From NCBI RefSeq assembly GCF_040225985.1, contig NZ_JBBPEU010000002.1, positions 611,595 to 675,594 of the forward strand: 64,000 nt of DNA, written 5' to 3'. How positions within the stretch are numbered: the first letter of the stretch is position 1; the number at the start of each line of letters is the position of its first letter. Made by a program: the position numbers and the translations under genes. This stretch comes from Shimia sp040225985. GTDB taxonomy: Bacteria; Pseudomonadota; Alphaproteobacteria; Rhodobacterales; Rhodobacteraceae. Shown here in pieces: positions 44,963 through 54,498 of the stretch. The notes beneath the pieces were generated by a model. It was not told the DNA's origin. It searched no databases and worked only from the letters and a program-made list of their open reading frames with translations.

Positions 44963-44994
44963 GGAATGAAGCGCATTCCGTTTCACCCGGAAAC
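44963..44994. promoter_or_regulatory. Twin inverted repeats before the FecR-PKD-cyclase operon
   Basis: GGAATG-AAGCG-CATTCC (44963-44979) is a perfect inverted repeat. It is followed at once by GTTTC-ACCCG-GAAAC (44980-44994), a second perfect inverted repeat with the same five-base spacer. A third weaker one, CTGCG-N9-CGCAG, lies at 45024-45042. They are 43 to 122 bases before the first start codon and may be operators. No binding protein can be named. Confidence 0.4.
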
Positions 44995-45084
44995 ATCTCA
45001 TTTTTCTTGATTATTCGGTCAAACTGCGGATTATTGTCGCAGTACTATTTTTTGTTTCAGTCAAGACATTTTCGGGAGACGGGC

Positions 45085-47442
45085 ATGTTGCGCCCAAGGA
45101 AGAGCGTAAATCTGCTGCGCGCGGCGCTGTGGTCGGCGTGCCTTGCGATACCCATCATGATCGGTGGGCTTGCCATTTCTGCGCCCTCCCAAGACAGCCC
45201 CCTGAACGCCCCTTACGAGCCGATCACCTTTTCCGGCGAAGAAACCTTGCGCGATTTCGTGGCGCGCCACCTCAATGATCCCGACCTCTGGCCCACCGTG
45301 CTCAGGATCAATCAGGTGCCGTCGCCTGCCGACCTGACGCCGGGCATGATCGTGCAAATGCCTGTGCAACAGGTGGCCTTTGCCGACAACGCGCTTCTGG
45401 CGTCGCTGACCGCGATCCAGAAAGCCACCGCCGAGGGCGCGCGTCTGTTTGCGCCCGAACAGATCGGGGCCGCCTTTGAAAACCGCGAGACCGCCATTTT
45501 TCACAGGGGCGAAGGGGCCTGGCAAGAGGTTGTGGTTCATGCCGAAGTGGCCACCGAACACGCCAACGAGGCCTTTGACATCTCGGTCCAGCAACGTGAC
45601 CGGTCTGCCGAGGCGTTGATCACCGACATTCATGGCAATGTGGAAGGGCGCGACCCGACCGAAGCGGCCTGGAGTGACCGCGCGTTGCGCGATATCCTCG
45701 TGGAGTTTGAACGTGTGCGGACATTGTCAAACTCGACCACGCAGGTGACCTTTCGCGATCTTAGCCGGTTGCGGCTGAACCCCAATTCCAACGCGACGAT
45801 CCAGCGGATGCGCTCGGATCCGCTGACTGGCAAGGAAGTGACGAAGGTCAGCCTTGCAAGCGGGGATTTCTATGCGCTGCTGAACCAGCTTTCGGATCAG
45901 GATAGCTTTGAGATCGACGTTCCGGGCATCAAGACAACCACCGAGTCCAATGATTTCTGGATCAAGAACGATGACCAGAACGCCCGCTTCGTGAATTACG
46001 ACGCTGCGGCGTTGGATATTCAGGCCGGCACGCAGAATGTGAGCCTCGGGCGGGACGAAGGCGTCGTGATCACGCCGGACGGTCAGGCCCTCAAGACCGA
46101 GGCGCTGGACCGTCCGACCCTGACCGCCCCCTTGGGCAATGCCAAGGTCTTTGGCAGCAACGTTCCGCTGGGCTGGCGCCCGCATGACGGCGCGGCGGGG
46201 TATTGGCTGGAACTGGCCTCGGATCGCGGGTTCAACCAGATGGTCGTCTCAGAATGGGGCATCAGCGGCACCGCCTTCCGTGCCGAGAACCTTGCTCCGG
46301 GGGCCTATTTCTGGCGCGTGGCGGCACTGGACAAGCTGGGCCTTCCCGGAAAGTGGAGCGAAACCGGCGCGTTCGAACTGCGCATTGACACTACGCCGCC
46401 TTTCCTTGCCCTGTTTGCACCGCCGGATGCGATCACCGTGGAAACCCCCGAGATCGAGGTGCTGGGTGCCTCGGAAAAGGATGCGTTGCTGCAACTGAAC
46501 GGACAGGATGTCACGATCGGGGTCGATGGTAGCTTTATTGTGCCGCTGACCCTGCAACCGGGGACGAATACCCTGTTGCTGGAAGCGGTGGATGCCGCTG
46601 GCAACACCAGCACCAAGACCCAGACCATCACCTACCGACCGGGCGAAACCGCCACGATTACGCTGGATGCGGGTCTGCCTCGCGACGGCGATATTCTGGT
46701 GACCCGCAATGCTGAGTTGACCGTTCTTGCGCGCACCAGCGCGGATGACGGGCGCAGCGTGGTCGTGACAGATATGCAGGGCACCGAAGTTGTCCGCACC
46801 GAGGTTGTTGACGGCGGGCAGATCGGGTTCCTGATCGCAGCGGTCGAGACCATACAAAGCTATGACCTCGCCATCCTCTCCGACAGCGGCAAGGAACTCG
46901 GGCGTGGCACATTCGCCGTACAGCGCGACCAGACCCCACCCGTTGTTGCGCTTGATGCGCCCCCGCCTCGATCCTCTTTCAAAGAAACGCTCGATCTTGC
47001 CGGCACAGTCACCGGGGCGGTGTCGCTTGAGGTGGATGGGCGCGACGAGGCCTTGAGCGATGGCCGTTTTACCCTGTCGCTGCCCCTGGCGCCGGGGCGC
47101 AACCGGTTTGCACTTCGGGCTTTGGACGCGGCGGGGAATGTCGGTCTCTTGGCGGTGGAAACCGTGCTGGACCTTGATCCGCCGGAAATCGTGAGTGTGT
47201 CGCTTGACCGGCCCGAGGGTGACACCGGCCCGATCGAAATCTCGGTCGAGGCGCGCGACATATCGGGGCTGCGGCAGGCGGCGCAGTTCATCGTGATGGT
47301 CGGCGACGCGGAACGCGAAGGATATCTCAGATGCGACAGCGCGGCGGGACTGTGCCGCGCCACCCTGCCGGCAGAGCCGGGCGAGGTGGAGCTGGTCGAG
47401 GTCATCCTTCAGGACTATGCAGGAAACGAGGCGATCTGGTGA
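45085..47442 (+). CDS. LysM/FecR and Ig-like multidomain envelope protein
   Basis: A 785-residue protein with an N-terminal signal or anchor (ALWSACLAIPIMIGGLAISA, residues 14-33). A LysM-like segment follows (about 46-95: TLRDFVARHLNDPDLWPTVLRINQV...LTPGMIVQMPV). Next is a FecR-type domain (about 200-330, TQVTFRDLSRLRLNPNSN to RDEGVVITPDG), a fibronectin-like Y/W-rich region, and three or four Ig-like (glucodextranase-type) repeats to the end. It probably binds peptidoglycan in the periplasm. The ATG at 45085 follows GGGAG. The stop overlaps the next start (TGATG), so the genes are translationally coupled. Confidence 0.8.
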   Translation: MLRPRKSVNLLRAALWSACLAIPIMIGGLAISAPSQDSPLNAPYEPITFSGEETLRDFVARHLNDPDLWPTVLRINQVPSPADLTPGMIVQMPVQQVAFADNALLASLTAIQKATAEGARLFAPEQIGAAFENRETAIFHRGEGAWQEVVVHAEVATEHANEAFDISVQQRDRSAEALITDIHGNVEGRDPTEAAWSDRALRDILVEFERVRTLSNSTTQVTFRDLSRLRLNPNSNATIQRMRSDPLTGKEVTKVSLASGDFYALLNQLSDQDSFEIDVPGIKTTTESNDFWIKNDDQNARFVNYDAAALDIQAGTQNVSLGRDEGVVITPDGQALKTEALDRPTLTAPLGNAKVFGSNVPLGWRPHDGAAGYWLELASDRGFNQMVVSEWGISGTAFRAENLAPGAYFWRVAALDKLGLPGKWSETGAFELRIDTTPPFLALFAPPDAITVETPEIEVLGASEKDALLQLNGQDVTIGVDGSFIVPLTLQPGTNTLLLEAVDAAGNTSTKTQTITYRPGETATITLDAGLPRDGDILVTRNAELTVLARTSADDGRSVVVTDMQGTEVVRTEVVDGGQIGFLIAAVETIQSYDLAILSDSGKELGRGTFAVQRDQTPPVVALDAPPPRSSFKETLDLAGTVTGAVSLEVDGRDEALSDGRFTLSLPLAPGRNRFALRALDAAGNVGLLAVETVLDLDPPEIVSVSLDRPEGDTGPIEISVEARDISGLRQAAQFIVMVGDAEREGYLRCDSAAGLCRATLPAEPGEVELVEVILQDYAGNEAIW

Positions 47443-50400
47443 TGACGGCAACTTTGAAACGCAAGCGCATGGGGCGCCTGACCCTTGGTCTCTGCACGGT
47501 TCTTGCCCTGCCCGCGCCGCTGGTCGCGCAAAACAGGGCCGCCCCGCCCGATGAAGGGTTGCTGGTGGTCTATGGCCGTCTTGCGCCGACGCGCGAAGGT
47601 GATATCGACTACCGCGAACAGATTTTTTTCAGCGTGCCCAAGGATCTGCGCGACCGGATCTATGTGCGGGTCTTCGACCCCGAGATGAGCGGCGCGCATG
47701 ATTTCCGCTATGGCGGGCATGGCGACACCGAAACGGTGTTCCGTATCTATGGCGGCGACTCTGCATTTACCGGCGTTGAACGCCCGGTCGCAGTGGCGGA
47801 TGGCGCCCGCCCCGGCCCGGTGCGCAATCATACCCTGCGTGACCCCGGCCCCGGCAAGCAATTGCGCGAAGAGGTGTTCCGCGCCGATGCCAAGACCGAT
47901 GGCACATGGGTTTCGCTGGGCGCAGTGCGGGCACGTCAGGGCGAAGTGATCGGCGACAGAGCATGGTTCCGTCTGGACGTTCTGGGCACCGGCGGCAATG
48001 ACGGCAACGGTTTCAACGTCGATGTCAGTCTTGCGCGCGACCGCCATAAGGCGCCGGACGGCCTTGAAATGATGACCTATCAGCCCACGATCCGCTGGCC
48101 CGGCGGACCGGCCGGTACGCGGGTCGAGCTTTGGAACCCCGACAAGACGCCGATCACCGTGCAGAATTTCGACGGGGCTGCCGCCGACCTGCGTCTGAAC
48201 CAGATGTATTCGGACATCACGCTGCCTGCCTCGGGCCAGAACACATGGGCCTCGCAAGCCATCGAGACGGACGAAGACCTGCTGGCCGTAACCCTGCGCG
48301 GGGGCTTTGAAACCCCCAATGACATCACCCTCAGCGCCTTTGATCCATCCGGTGCGGCGCTGGCTTTCCTGCTGCCACCCCGCGCGGTCATGGCCCCCGA
48401 ACGCCCCGTGGCCGCGCCGCGCGCCCGTGCCCTTGCCGATTGTTCCTCGGTCGCCTTTGATGCCAGTGTCGAAGGCGCCGATCCGCGCCTTAGCTATCAA
48501 TGGGATTTCGGCGATGGCAGCACCTCGGACGAGCCGGTCATCGTCTACAGCTATGGCGCGCCGGGCCGCCCCACCGCTCGTCTGCGCGTTCTGGAGCCCG
48601 GCACACGGGCCGCTCGCGGGGCCGAGGGGTTTGTCCCCGTGCACCTGAGGGTCGCGCCGCGCGCTGTAGCCGGTCAGGCCATCACGGTGGCCCCGGGTGA
48701 GATGATCCCCTTTGACGGCAGCGGCTCGGTGCCCTCCGATTCGCCGATCACGCGCTATCTCTGGACCTTCGGAGACGGCAGCACCGCCCCCGTGGCCGAG
48801 ATCGAAAAGGCCTATGACACCCCCGGCATTTACCGCGCCCTGTTGCGAGTGTCGGACGACAGCGACCACCCCTGCAACTTTGGCATCGCCACCCGCATGG
48901 TCACGGTCAATGCCGCCCCCGTCGCCGAGGCGGGCACCGACCAGACCTCGGTCGTGGGTGCGGCGATCCGGCTGAGCGGGCGGGCCAGCTATGACGTGGA
49001 TGGCACCATCCAGCGCTACTCGTGGGATATGGGCGACGGCACGGTGATCGAGGGGCCGAATGTGTCCTATGCCTATCAGGTGCCTGGCACCTTTACGGCC
49101 CGCCTGACCGTCACAGATGACAGCGGTGTCGCGAACCAGACCACCAGCGACAGCGTCAGGGTCCGCATCAACGCCCCGCCCCGTCCGGACGCAGTGGTAC
49201 CGACTGAACCGGTCGCGGTGGGCGAAGCGGTATCTCTGGACGGCAGCGGATCGGTTGACGATGACGGCACGATCATCAGCTATCTTTGGGATTTTGGCGA
49301 TGGCGCGATGGGCGAAGGCCAGACCGTCGAATATGCCTGGGCCAGCCCCGGCGTCTATGATGTGACCCTGACGGTGATGGATGATTCCGCCACCGCCAGC
49401 GCAATCCAGACCATCAGCGTTCCGGTGATCGTCAATACCCGCCCCGTGGCCGAAGCCGGCGCGGACCAGTTCGTCACCACGTCGGAAGTGACCTTCGATG
49501 GCACAGCGTCGCGCGATATTGACGGCAAGATTCTGACCTATCTGTGGGAATTCGGCGATGGCCGCACAGGACAGGGGCCGCGCCCGACCCACAGCTATCG
49601 CCACCCCGGCACCTACGAGGTGGCTCTGACTGTCACCGATGACAGCGGCGCGCCGCAAAGTTCGCACCGTGACACGATGCAGGTCACCGTGAACGCCAGC
49701 CCGATCGCCGATGCAGGCCCCGCCCTGACCGTGGCCCCGGGCGAGGAATTCGTGCTGGATGCGGGTGCCTCGGTGGATCCCGACGGCCTGATCGCCCGCT
49801 ATGACTGGCGCTTCCCCGATGGCACAACTGACACCGGCCCGCGTCTTGCCCGCAGTTTCGAGGCGCCGGGCGTCTACCGGATCGGGTTGTCGGTGACGGA
49901 TGATTTCCGCGGTGGCGGGGCCTCGGACGACTCTGAGGTGTTTATCACGGTGAACGCTGCGCCCACCGCCGTGGCGGGGCCGGACCGGCTGATCGCGCCG
50001 GATGAAACCATCCGCTTTGACGCGCGGCGTTCGCATGATGCGGATGGGCGCATCGGGATCTATCGCTGGGAGTTCGATGATCTGAGTCACGCCTTGGAAG
50101 GCGCGGTGATCGACCGCGCCTGGCCGACCTCGGGCATCTATACCGCCCGCCTGACGGTCGAGGACGACAGCGGCGTCGCCAATGCGACCGACTTTGACGA
50201 AGTGACGATCCGCGTGAACCACACCCCCGTGGCCGAAGCCGGCCCCGAGATCGACACCGACCGCCTGCAGATCACCCTTGATGGTGGTGGGTCCAGCGAT
50301 GCCGATGGAGACGCGCTGGCCTATAGATGGGATTTCGGCGACGGCTCGCCCCCTGTAATGGGGCGGGAGGTCACCCATATCTTCCCCAAAGCAGGGCGCT

Positions 50401-52322
50401 ATCCGGTCACGCTTTGGGTGGATGACGGCACGCAACTGGCCAATGCGGGGGCGGTAGATGCAACCACGGTCACGATCAACGCGCGCCCCATTGCCGATGC
50501 AGGTGGCAACCGCGAGGTTTGTTCGGGGCAATCCGTACTGTTTGACGGGTCGGGATCTTCGGATGCGGACGGGGATCTTTTGGCCTTTGCCTGGGATTTC
50601 GGCGATGGCGACACTGCCGAGATCGTGAACCCGACCAAGACCTATGAACGGCCCGGCACCTATGCCGTGACCCTGCAGGTCAATGACGAAAGCGGATCCG
50701 AGCGCGGCACCGATCTGGATCGCGTGGCCATCGTGGTGAACGAAGGCCCGATTGCCGACGCTGGGCCCGACCGGACCGTCTGCATCCATCAGGAAGTGCG
50801 TCTTGACGGCAGCGCCTCGACCGACGCGGACGGGTCGGTGAACGCCTATGAGTGGACCTTTGGCGATGGCAGCCGCGCCAGTGGCGCGCAGCCGGTCAAG
50901 GCCTTTGACCGGATCGGCACCCAGATCGTCACCCTGACCATCACCGGCGAAGCCATCGGCCAGTGCAGCCCCGTCGATACCGACACGATGCAGGTCACGG
51001 TTCTGCCCGCCAAGACGCAATACATCGACGCGCCGGCCCGCGCCCCAGCCGCAAAACCGGTTACATTTGCGGCTGTTCTCGGGGATGAGCCCGGCACGGG
51101 TGATCCCACCGAATACACCTGGCGGTTCTCTGATGGTGGCACGGCCACAGGGGCCGAGGTGTCGCATGTCTTTGCCGAACCCGGTGTCTATTTTGCCGAG
51201 CTTGAAACCTCGCTGGACGGTGGAGAGCAGGATTGCGGCAACCTCTTCAGTCGTCACAAGATCATCGTGAACGCCGCGCCCGAACCCGTGATGACGGTCG
51301 CCGAACAGGTGGCCATGGATACGCTGGTGTCGTTCGATGCCAGCCCGTCACGCGATGCGGATGGGGCGATCATGGCCTTTGACTGGGATTTCGGCGATGG
51401 CACAACCGCCTCGGGCGTGACCGCCCAACACCGGTTTGACCGCCCCGGCGTCTATGATGTGACCCTGCGCGTCAGCGACGATGCAGGCACCGGCAACAGC
51501 AGCCAGTCTGTGACGCGACAGATCACCGTCAACCCCGCCCCGCTGGCCGGGCTGGCCACACCGCCCGCGATCTGCCCGGGCATTCCGCGCGACTGGGCCA
51601 TCGAGGTCGCGGACAGCACCACTGTGAACTGGGCATTCGGCGACGGGCAGAGCCTGAACGGGGCCGCGGTATCCCACAGCTTTGCCCAGCCAGGCCTGTA
51701 TCCCGTGACCGTTACGGCGGATGACGGGAAGGGTCTGGCCAATTCGATCCGCAGCGCCGAAACCTATGTACGCGTGAACGCGGCGCCGTTGGCCGATGCC
51801 GGAGCCGACCGCACGGTCTGTCCGGGGGCGGAAACCGCCTTTTCCGCCGTAGGCAGCGATCTGGACGGCGATATCACCAGCTGGGTCTGGGAATTCTCGG
51901 ACGGGGTCACGCTGGAGGGGCCTGACGTAAAGCGCGTGTTTGACGAAAGTGGCACGATAGACGTGACACTGACCGTCACCGATGACAGCGGAAGCGCCTG
52001 CGCCGCCGGTCAGGACAGCGCCCGCATTCTGGTCAATGCCCCGCCCGTGGTCGATGCAGGCCCGGACCGCGAAACCCCCGTGGGTGCGGCCCATGATGTG
52101 CTGCGCTTTGATGCCAGCACGGCCAGCGACCCGGACGGACAGGCGGTGCAGGTCAGCTGGGCCTTTGGCGATCAATCGTCGACCAACAGCACGATTGCCC
52201 GCCATCGTTATGGGGCGCCCGGCACCTATACGGTGACGGTCACGGCGCGCGACACAACCGGCCTTGCCTGCGGTGTGGCCACTGACAGCGCCACGGTTGT
52301 GGCCACGGCCCGGGACGAGTAA
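47442..52322 (+). CDS. Giant secreted protein with about 15 PKD modules
   Basis: A 1626-residue protein with an N-terminal signal peptide (MTATLKRKRMGRLTLGLCTV then LALPAPLVAQ) and an N-terminal domain of about 400 residues of no recognised family. About 15 PKD (Ig-like) modules follow, each with a WDFGDG-type core and a closing TLTVTDDS-type strand. Later modules carry paired cysteines (for example VCPG...SACAAG), which may form disulfides; early modules lack them. There is no C-terminal anchor. PKD arrays usually mediate extracellular protein or polysaccharide contact. It lies between a FecR-type protein and an adenylate cyclase in one operon. Confidence 0.88.
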   Translation: MTATLKRKRMGRLTLGLCTVLALPAPLVAQNRAAPPDEGLLVVYGRLAPTREGDIDYREQIFFSVPKDLRDRIYVRVFDPEMSGAHDFRYGGHGDTETVFRIYGGDSAFTGVERPVAVADGARPGPVRNHTLRDPGPGKQLREEVFRADAKTDGTWVSLGAVRARQGEVIGDRAWFRLDVLGTGGNDGNGFNVDVSLARDRHKAPDGLEMMTYQPTIRWPGGPAGTRVELWNPDKTPITVQNFDGAAADLRLNQMYSDITLPASGQNTWASQAIETDEDLLAVTLRGGFETPNDITLSAFDPSGAALAFLLPPRAVMAPERPVAAPRARALADCSSVAFDASVEGADPRLSYQWDFGDGSTSDEPVIVYSYGAPGRPTARLRVLEPGTRAARGAEGFVPVHLRVAPRAVAGQAITVAPGEMIPFDGSGSVPSDSPITRYLWTFGDGSTAPVAEIEKAYDTPGIYRALLRVSDDSDHPCNFGIATRMVTVNAAPVAEAGTDQTSVVGAAIRLSGRASYDVDGTIQRYSWDMGDGTVIEGPNVSYAYQVPGTFTARLTVTDDSGVANQTTSDSVRVRINAPPRPDAVVPTEPVAVGEAVSLDGSGSVDDDGTIISYLWDFGDGAMGEGQTVEYAWASPGVYDVTLTVMDDSATASAIQTISVPVIVNTRPVAEAGADQFVTTSEVTFDGTASRDIDGKILTYLWEFGDGRTGQGPRPTHSYRHPGTYEVALTVTDDSGAPQSSHRDTMQVTVNASPIADAGPALTVAPGEEFVLDAGASVDPDGLIARYDWRFPDGTTDTGPRLARSFEAPGVYRIGLSVTDDFRGGGASDDSEVFITVNAAPTAVAGPDRLIAPDETIRFDARRSHDADGRIGIYRWEFDDLSHALEGAVIDRAWPTSGIYTARLTVEDDSGVANATDFDEVTIRVNHTPVAEAGPEIDTDRLQITLDGGGSSDADGDALAYRWDFGDGSPPVMGREVTHIFPKAGRYPVTLWVDDGTQLANAGAVDATTVTINARPIADAGGNREVCSGQSVLFDGSGSSDADGDLLAFAWDFGDGDTAEIVNPTKTYERPGTYAVTLQVNDESGSERGTDLDRVAIVVNEGPIADAGPDRTVCIHQEVRLDGSASTDADGSVNAYEWTFGDGSRASGAQPVKAFDRIGTQIVTLTITGEAIGQCSPVDTDTMQVTVLPAKTQYIDAPARAPAAKPVTFAAVLGDEPGTGDPTEYTWRFSDGGTATGAEVSHVFAEPGVYFAELETSLDGGEQDCGNLFSRHKIIVNAAPEPVMTVAEQVAMDTLVSFDASPSRDADGAIMAFDWDFGDGTTASGVTAQHRFDRPGVYDVTLRVSDDAGTGNSSQSVTRQITVNPAPLAGLATPPAICPGIPRDWAIEVADSTTVNWAFGDGQSLNGAAVSHSFAQPGLYPVTVTADDGKGLANSIRSAETYVRVNAAPLADAGADRTVCPGAETAFSAVGSDLDGDITSWVWEFSDGVTLEGPDVKRVFDESGTIDVTLTVTDDSGSACAAGQDSARILVNAPPVVDAGPDRETPVGAAHDVLRFDASTASDPDGQAVQVSWAFGDQSSTNSTIARHRYGAPGTYTVTVTARDTTGLACGVATDSATVVATARDE

Positions 52323-52328
52323 GCGCGA

Positions 52329-54086
52329 ATGCGGTTTCCCCTCACGCTCAAGTTCTTCCTGTTCGCGGCGCTTGTGGCGATTGTGCCCCTTGCCCTTGTC
52401 GGGGAAAACCTCGTGCGGATTGCGCGGGACGAATTGAAAAGCGCCGCCAACGAAGACCTGACCGGCGTTGCCGCCCAGATCAGGGACCAGTTCGACGGGT
52501 TTTACGAAGGGCGCTGGCTGGCACCGCTGTCGGTGATCCGCAGCGGCGTGGACAATCCCGAACTGGATGTCTCGCAGAAGGTATCCCTACTGACCGAGGG
52601 GATGGAACAATTGCCCGGCGTGGTGGCCCTGCAACTGAGCGTCGAAGGCGCGGACCTGCCGCTGATGGTGACTGATCAGGCGTTTTCCGCGCGACTTCAG
52701 GAACAGGGGCTGGACCCTCTAGAGATGCTGCGCGCGCCGGGGGCACTTGTCACCAATATCGCTGGCACGGGGCAATATGGTCGCCCTCTGATTTCGCAGG
52801 TGGACGCCACGGGCGACTGGATCGCAACGCTTGCTCTGCCGATGGAAAGCCGGATCGCGGGGCGCAAGCTGACACTGGTCGCGCGGATTGATCTTGCCGC
52901 CCTGCGCGACACGCTAGAGGCGCATCCGTTCCGGCAACGCGGCGAGATCACAGTGGTCGATCATGCCGGGCGTACATCGCTGGTCGACAGGCCCGAGGTC
53001 ATCAATGATCGCGCGATCGTGGCCTCGGCCATGCCGTTGATCGTGGCGGGGGCGCGCGCCGATGCGCTGGAAAGCTATGTCCGACCGGACGGGATGCAAA
53101 TGCTTGGCGCCTATGCCTTTCCCGACTGGTTTCCATGGGCGATCGTGACCGAACTGTCCGAGGAAAACGCCTATGCTGTCATCCACGAAATGATGCAAAG
53201 CATTCTGATTGTCGGGGCGTTCGGCTTTGCCGCAGCCTCGGCGGCGGCGCTGATCTTTTCGCGGGGGCTGACAGGACCGATCCTCAAGATCGGGCGGGTG
53301 GCCGACCGGATCGGCCAGGGCGACTTTGCTGCCCGCGTCGCCGATGTGCGGTCGCGCGATGAAATCGGCGACCTGTCCAAGCGGATCAACATCATGGCCG
53401 GAGAACTGGGCGAACGGCTGGAACTGATGAAATTCGTCAGCCACGAAACCGTGTCCGCCATTCAGGCCCGCGAAGGCGAAACCATGTCGCGCGGCGGGGA
53501 ACGGCGCGCGGTGACGATGCTGTTCAGCGATATCCGCGGCTATACCGCCTTTTCCGAAACCGTGTCGCCGGAAGAGGTGATCCAGGTTCTGAACCAGTAT
53601 TTCGAGGTACAGGCCGAGATCGTCGAACGCCATGGCGGTGACATCGACAAATTCGTGGGCGATGAATTGATGGCGATGTTCACCGGCGACGAAAAGGAAC
53701 AGCGCGCCGTGTCCTGCGCTGTCGAGATCGAAAAGGCCCTGGCCGCCTTCATGCAAAGCCAACAGGCCAGCGCCGCACTGGAGGTCGGGATCGGCATGGC
53801 CTCGGGCGAGGTGGTTCTGGGCGCCATGGGCGCGCGCGATCGCATGGATTATACCGTGCTCGGGTCCACCGTGAACCTTGCCGCTCGCCTGTGCAGCCAA
53901 GCGGGGCCGGGGCAGGTTCTGTTGGAAGAGGATACCCGCGCGGCACTTGGGGACGGGGCGACCCAGTTCGAGATCACCCCTCTGCCCCCGGTCAGCCTGA
54001 AGGGGATCAGCAAACCCGTCCCGATCTTTGCCGCCCGCGGACTGGCCGGAGCGCCCGCAACAGACACCCCAGCCAAAGCCGTTTAG
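52329..54086 (+). CDS. Membrane adenylate cyclase with periplasmic sensor, HAMP and class III catalytic domain
   Basis: A 585-residue protein with membrane segments at 8-24 and 292-312, an extracytoplasmic sensor of about 265 residues between them (dCache-like), a HAMP domain (about 313-365), and a class III cyclase domain (about 392-570). Metal ligands are D401 (FSDIRGYTAF) and D445 (DKFVGDELM). Purine selection is by K441 and T509, and transition-state residues are N516 and R520. The K/T pair is typical of class IIIb adenylate cyclases. It starts six bases after the PKD gene and ends by overlapping the convergent ridA gene by four bases. Confidence 0.9.
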   Translation: MRFPLTLKFFLFAALVAIVPLALVGENLVRIARDELKSAANEDLTGVAAQIRDQFDGFYEGRWLAPLSVIRSGVDNPELDVSQKVSLLTEGMEQLPGVVALQLSVEGADLPLMVTDQAFSARLQEQGLDPLEMLRAPGALVTNIAGTGQYGRPLISQVDATGDWIATLALPMESRIAGRKLTLVARIDLAALRDTLEAHPFRQRGEITVVDHAGRTSLVDRPEVINDRAIVASAMPLIVAGARADALESYVRPDGMQMLGAYAFPDWFPWAIVTELSEENAYAVIHEMMQSILIVGAFGFAAASAAALIFSRGLTGPILKIGRVADRIGQGDFAARVADVRSRDEIGDLSKRINIMAGELGERLELMKFVSHETVSAIQAREGETMSRGGERRAVTMLFSDIRGYTAFSETVSPEEVIQVLNQYFEVQAEIVERHGGDIDKFVGDELMAMFTGDEKEQRAVSCAVEIEKALAAFMQSQQASAALEVGIGMASGEVVLGAMGARDRMDYTVLGSTVNLAARLCSQAGPGQVLLEEDTRAALGDGATQFEITPLPPVSLKGISKPVPIFAARGLAGAPATDTPAKAV

Positions 54087-54433
54087 GCCTTGGCAGCGAT
54101 CACGATTACCTCGACAAGGAAGTCCGGCGTGGCCAACTTGGATTCGCCAGTGGCACGCGCGGGCGCACAGCCTTCGGGTACCCAGGCATCCCAGACACCA
54201 TTCATTTCGTCAAAATCGGCCATGTCGGCCATCCAGATCGTGGCCTGAAGAATGCGGGTCTTGTCGCTGCCCGCCTCGGCCAGAAGCGCGTCGACCTTGT
54301 CCAGACAATCCTGCGTCTGTTGCGCCACCGACGCGCCAGCGGTGCCGACCTGACCGGCCAGATAAATCGTGTCGCCATGCACGACCATCTGGCTCATGCG
54401 TTGGTTCGTGTGTTTGCGGATAATGTCAGCCAT
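54083..54433 (-). CDS. RidA-family enamine/imine deaminase
   Basis: A 116-residue YjgF/YER057c/UK114 protein. The N-terminal MSQMVVHGDTIYLAGQVG and the C-terminal CAPARATGESKLATPDFLVEVIVIAA contain the arginine (PARAT) that binds the substrate carboxylate and the glutamate near the end. RidA proteins hydrolyse reactive enamines released by PLP enzymes such as threonine or diaminopropionate lyases. That fits well with the ammonia-lyase at 56419-57609. The trailing gene of this minus-strand cluster, it overlaps the convergent cyclase by four bases. Confidence 0.9.
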   Translation of the reverse strand: MADIIRKHTNQRMSQMVVHGDTIYLAGQVGTAGASVAQQTQDCLDKVDALLAEAGSDKTRILQATIWMADMADFDEMNGVWDAWVPEGCAPARATGESKLATPDFLVEVIVIAAKA

Positions 54434-54498
54434 GTGTGCCTCGCAGTTTAAGCTGTGTCTTCCATCCTGCTACGCGGCCTTGGGAGGCCGGACAAGCC

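Noticed and set aside
47415..51257. A 1280-codon open frame antisense to the PKD gene
   Set aside because: It is a shadow of GC-rich, repeated coding sequence: low-complexity composition, no domain, no ribosome site, and the plus strand has clear PKD modules.
48480..52260. Periodic repeats that might be a CRISPR array or tandem DNA repeat
   Set aside because: The periodicity of about 260 bases is that of PKD protein modules; DNA copies are divergent and in frame.
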